64,000 nucleotides of DNA from Peptoniphilaceae bacterium (GTDB lineage Bacteria > Bacillota > Clostridia > Tissierellales > Peptoniphilaceae), in assembly GCA_902363535.1 (NCBI GenBank), contig CABJAE010000001.1, positions 127,382 through 191,381 on the forward strand, written 5' to 3'. Positions 61,293 through 64,000 of the stretch are shown here, piece after piece (positions within the stretch are counted from its first letter, which is position 1; every line of letters starts with the position of its first letter). Under the pieces are notes generated by a model that was given only the letters and a program-made list of their open reading frames with translations, did not search any database and was not told the origin of the DNA. Position numbers and translations under genes: made by a program.

Positions 61293-61761
61293 AAGACGTC
61301 GGTCCATTGAGTTTTAAATTTTCTTCTACCGCCGACGGATCGCCGGCCTTTGCCTTGTCCAGCATCTCCTTAAAATAGCTTCGTGTCGCGTCGTCACACT
61401 TGGCGGGACTCATGTAGTTCATCGTCGGTGCCTTTTCCAATTCTTCGATGGCTTTGTCGGCCCGTGCTTTGTCCGTCTTGTAATTATCCAACCATTCCTT
61501 TTCCCAGGCTTCTTCCCAATATTGGGACGCCCGCGTGTCGCCATAGCCCGCTTCGTAGGAGGCTTCTTTTTCGCCGTCCAATTCCGTAGGCACGGTATAA
61601 TTGTCGGGCCAGTCCATGGCGGCTACCGTTTCTTTGAATTCCTTATTTGCAATGTCATAGGAATGAAAGCCTTCCATATTGCTCTCATGACAGGCAGAGA
61701 GGCCGAGAGCCAGGGCGAGAATCAGGGAAACGCACAGGATTTTTCTTAATTTTTTTCTCAT
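61291..61761 (-). CDS. Small lipoprotein of unknown function
   Basis: 156-aa protein with a signal peptide and lipobox (ILALALGLSACHESN) and an outer part rich in Trp, Tyr, Asp and Glu (YWEEAWEKEWLDNYKTDKAR). I do not recognise a family. It lies about 100 bp downstream of the VanS-like kinase gene on the same strand, so it may belong to that system's output or be sensed by it; this is inference. A gagattg site precedes the ATG. Confidence 0.7.
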   Translation of the reverse strand: MRKKLRKILCVSLILALALGLSACHESNMEGFHSYDIANKEFKETVAAMDWPDNYTVPTELDGEKEASYEAGYGDTRASQYWEEAWEKEWLDNYKTDKARADKAIEELEKAPTMNYMSPAKCDDATRSYFKEMLDKAKAGDPSAVEENLKLNGPTS

Positions 61762-61863
61762 ATCAATCTCCTTTTCAATGTAAAAGCATCTCTACATCTC
61801 AAAGAATAGCATGGCTCCCGTTGCGAGTTTTTAATTCCCTTCTACGATATTCTTACTTTTTTC

Positions 61864-62940
61864 CTACTTTTTGAACCTTATCCGAAAACACACTTTGTTA
61901 TCTGCGCTTCCCGCTGTGATCTCCGCCCCGTGGGCGCGGAGAATTTCTCGTGCGATGGCAAGGCCCAAACCGGATCCGCCGGCGGAATGCCGCGATGGAT
62001 CCAGACGGTAAAAGGGCTCGAAAATATTTTCCAAGGCTTCCGGAGGAATGGTCTTGCAGTCGTTGATAAAATCGACGGTCACATCCTCCTCCCCTTCCGT
62101 GACGGTGACATGGACGGCGCTGCCCCTATCGCCGTACAAATAAGCATTTTTTAAAAGATTGCCGAACACCCGAGACATCTTGTCAGCGTCGCATGAAAGA
62201 ATCACATTCCCCGGCACGTGAAGCGCACAATCCATGTGCTTTTCGTCGAAGAGCGGTTTAAATTCAAAAATAACCTGCTCCAAGAGAAGGCTCAAATTAC
62301 ATTCTGCCACGTCCAATTTCAAGTCGGATAAATTAAATTTCGTCATTTCGAAAAATTCATCGATTAAGTCGGAAAGAGCCTCGCTCTTTCTCAGGACCAC
62401 GGCAAGGTATTTCTCTCGCTCCTCATCGGACAATTTCACATCGCCGCTTAATAAATTTAAGTAGCCGACGATGGATGCCAAAGGCGTCTTCAAATCGTGG
62501 GCCAAGTTCACGATTAAATCATTTTTCTGCTTTTGCCTCTGTGCCGCCAAGGTCTCGTTTCGAATCGATTCAGCCTTGAGCGCATTGATTTTCTCGGCAA
62601 TGGCAGCCAGTTCCGGCGACAATTCAATGGTACCCGCTTCTTTATCGAAAAGAAGACTCGTCGCTTCCTGCAGCTCATCCACGTAGTAAACCAATTGCTT
62701 AAACAATCGGTAGGTAGTGAGCATGATGAGAAGAACCCAGGTTCCGAGGGCCGGATAGAGTAAGTAAAGATCCCGGTAATACAAATAATTGAAGGGATCA
62801 TGACCGTTCAGCCATCGGCGCAAACAAAAACTTACAAAAAGCGTGGCAAAAAACACCGCAGCGGTAATCGCGATGGCTTGAATCACGTAGCGCTTTAAAA
62901 TCCCGCGAAGCAAGAGGTCGTTGTTATTTTTCGATGACAT
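61864..62940 (-). CDS. VanS-like sensor histidine kinase
   Basis: 358-aa membrane kinase. Two helices (AIAITAAVFFATLFVSFCL and LLYPALGTWVLLIMLTTY) enclose a very short outer loop of about 17 residues, a dimerization His box NLAHDLKTPLASIVGYL, and an ATPase domain with NLLKNAYLYG, ENIFEPFYRLD and GGSGLGLAIAREILRAHG. This pattern is that of VanS-type kinases. The short outer part suggests sensing within the membrane. Overlaps the regulator gene by 17 bp. No vancomycin-resistance ligase genes are in view. Confidence 0.9.
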   Translation of the reverse strand: MSSKNNNDLLLRGILKRYVIQAIAITAAVFFATLFVSFCLRRWLNGHDPFNYLYYRDLYLLYPALGTWVLLIMLTTYRLFKQLVYYVDELQEATSLLFDKEAGTIELSPELAAIAEKINALKAESIRNETLAAQRQKQKNDLIVNLAHDLKTPLASIVGYLNLLSGDVKLSDEEREKYLAVVLRKSEALSDLIDEFFEMTKFNLSDLKLDVAECNLSLLLEQVIFEFKPLFDEKHMDCALHVPGNVILSCDADKMSRVFGNLLKNAYLYGDRGSAVHVTVTEGEEDVTVDFINDCKTIPPEALENIFEPFYRLDPSRHSAGGSGLGLAIAREILRAHGAEITAGSADNKVCFRIRFKK

Positions 62941-63616
62941 AACCTACGCCCCAAACTGTTTTAATGTACGTTGCATGTCGGCCGGAATCATTCATCTTTT
63001 CCCGAATTCGCCCGATGTGCGCCATGACCGTGTTGTTGTTATCCATGTATTTTTCCCGCCAAATCGCTTCAAAAAGTGCTTCAGAGGAGACAACCTCCCC
63101 TAAGTGCTCGCACAAATACCACACAATTTCAAATTCGATGGGCGTCAGGGAAAGGGTCTTTTCATTTAGGGTGCATTTGTGCTCCCTTTTGTTGATGACC
63201 AAGCCGCGAATGGAAATCTCTTCCTCCGCCCCGCCGCTTCCCTGATTGTATCGGCCGCTTCGGCGAAGTTGCGTCTTTACTCTGGCCACGACTTCCAGGG
63301 GATTAAAGGGCTTGGTCATGTAATCGTCGGCCCCGATGGTCAGGCCCAAAATTTTATCTCCGAAATCGATTTTCGACGTCAGCATAAGGATGGGAAAAAA
63401 GTAGTTTTCGCGAATCTTTTGGCACAGACTGAAGCCATCCAGGTCTTCCAACATAATGTCCAAAATCATAGCATCCGGCGGATCCGCTTTGATTTTTTCC
63501 AGGGCTTCCTCGCCGTCATAGGCCGTTTCCACAACGTATCCGTCGTTACGAAGATAAATCTCGAGCAGTTCACAAATTTCTTTCTCATCATCGACGATAA
63601 GGATTTTTTCTTTCAT
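62924..63616 (-). CDS. VanR-like OmpR family response regulator
   Basis: 230-aa regulator: receiver domain with VDDEKEICELLEIYLRNDGY, phospho-acceptor Asp in MILDIMLEDLDGF, LTSKI and KPFNPLEVVARVK, then a winged helix with LTPIEFEIVWYLCEHLGEVV and TVMAHIGRIREKMNDS. Partner of the kinase next to it. Target genes are unknown; the small lipoprotein downstream is the nearest candidate. Confidence 0.93.
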   Translation of the reverse strand: MKEKILIVDDEKEICELLEIYLRNDGYVVETAYDGEEALEKIKADPPDAMILDIMLEDLDGFSLCQKIRENYFFPILMLTSKIDFGDKILGLTIGADDYMTKPFNPLEVVARVKTQLRRSGRYNQGSGGAEEEISIRGLVINKREHKCTLNEKTLSLTPIEFEIVWYLCEHLGEVVSSEALFEAIWREKYMDNNNTVMAHIGRIREKMNDSGRHATYIKTVWGVGYVIEK

Positions 63617-63726
63617 GATTTGTCTCCATAAGTCTTAAAAATTCTTCCGCTTATTTGACTTCACTATACCACGAATCCGCTTTTTTTATGGCAAGGATTT
63701 ATTTAAGAGGTTTCTTTACAAAAAAA

Positions 63727-64000
63727 GGTTCTATGTCAACCATTGGGGAGTCTAGTGAAAACTAGGCTCCTTTTTGTTTTCCTAAAAGCCATTCATCACC
63801 GGTCTTTTGAACAGACGAAAAGCAGTTTGGTTCGGAAATGATGAAAGTTACGCATCCCAAAAGCGACGCGCTTCACGGTCTTGATCTTGTTGTGCGTTCC
63901 CTCCACGTAGCCGTTACTCCACGGGTAATCAAAGCTGTTGGTGATCTCCTCGAACCAGTTGTTGTAGGCGCGCAAGCAGTAGCGCCATTCCCTTTGCCCG
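63727..64000 (-). mobile_element. Second ISL3-family element, partial, inverted
   Basis: Starts with the right inverted repeat GGTTCTATGTCAACCATTGG, identical to that of the element at 10388-11765, and runs past the window edge. The body is close to the first copy but not identical (for example GACCGG for GATCGG and several third-position changes), so it is an older or separately arrived copy. It lies in the opposite orientation. Flanking bases 63719-63726 (CAAAAAAA) are the expected place of its target duplication. Confidence 0.92.
63796..64000 (-). CDS. ISL3-family transposase, C-terminal part
   Basis: The last 67 codons of a transposase, open at the right edge. Ends SNGYVEGTHNKIKTVKRVAF...SKDR as in the first copy, with one clear replacement (FGMRNFHH for FGMQNFHH). 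The catalytic Glu of YVEGTHN is kept. Confidence 0.92.
   Translation of the reverse strand, partial: GQREWRYCLRAYNNWFEEITNSFDYPWSNGYVEGTHNKIKTVKRVAFGMRNFHHFRTKLLFVCSKDR

Noticed and set aside
61864..63616. Vancomycin resistance cluster
   Set aside because: Only a VanRS-like regulatory pair is present; no vanHAX, vanY or similar ligase genes are in the window.

Overview
The window reads as the chromosome of a strictly anaerobic Firmicute, most likely a Peptoniphilaceae/Tissierellia-type organism. That placement is inference from the gene set and its order, not from a database match. The supporting signs are a large pyruvate:ferredoxin oxidoreductase, a six-gene Rnf complex in the order C-D-G-E-A-B, the L21/Prp/L27 cluster with a cleavable L27 leader, HPr kinase beside uvrC, and a radC-mreCD-PBP2-radical SAM-RNase G operon. 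Almost every gene in the core lies on the minus strand. Core genes are GC-rich; the first 10 kb and the 48.4-50.3 kb stretch are visibly AT-rich.

Left accessory region (1-11.8 kb). An AT-rich minus-strand operon runs TetR regulator, two exporter-type ABC half-transporters, an MptD-like S component, EcfT, a double-ATPase EcfA, and a MATE exporter cut by the window edge. Upstream of it lie a broken ABC fragment, a TetR gene cut by an insertion, and an internally deleted IS3-family element; together they look like the decayed head of a second copy of the same module. Next comes an intact ISL3-family element with 25-bp inverted ends and a perfect 8-bp target duplication, sitting inside the terminator of the pyruvate:ferredoxin oxidoreductase gene.

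Core (11.8-48 kb). Blocks read on the minus strand: nifJ alone with a strong promoter; rplU-prp-rpmA; obgE-yhbY-nadD-yqeK-LCP-rsfS-ridA-comEA; then uvrC-hprK; an eleven-gene cell-shape and RNA-processing operon (NusG-II protein, Gx transporter, maf, radC, mreC, mreD, mrdA, a ParA/MinD-like protein with an unusual P-loop, two TIGR03960/TIGR03936 proteins, RNase G); rnfCDGEAB; a carboxyltransferase/biotin-carrier pair; two tRNA-Leu genes; and polA-coaE-peptide-binding lipoprotein. The fermentative logic is clear: pyruvate oxidation gives reduced ferredoxin, and Rnf turns that into an ion gradient and NADH.

Right part (48-64 kb). A small plus-strand island between polA and tRNA-Leu(CAA) carries an Ltp-like lipoprotein, a SHOCT-domain remnant, three 39-bp tandem repeats and a Fic-family gene. 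After it come an M18 aminopeptidase, an OatA-like acyltransferase, tRNA-Lys, and ftsH-malQ-glgP-XRE (protein quality control and alpha-glucan use). The window closes with a GerMN lipoprotein, a second lipoprotein, a VanRS-like two-component system, and the end of a second ISL3 copy in the opposite orientation to the first.
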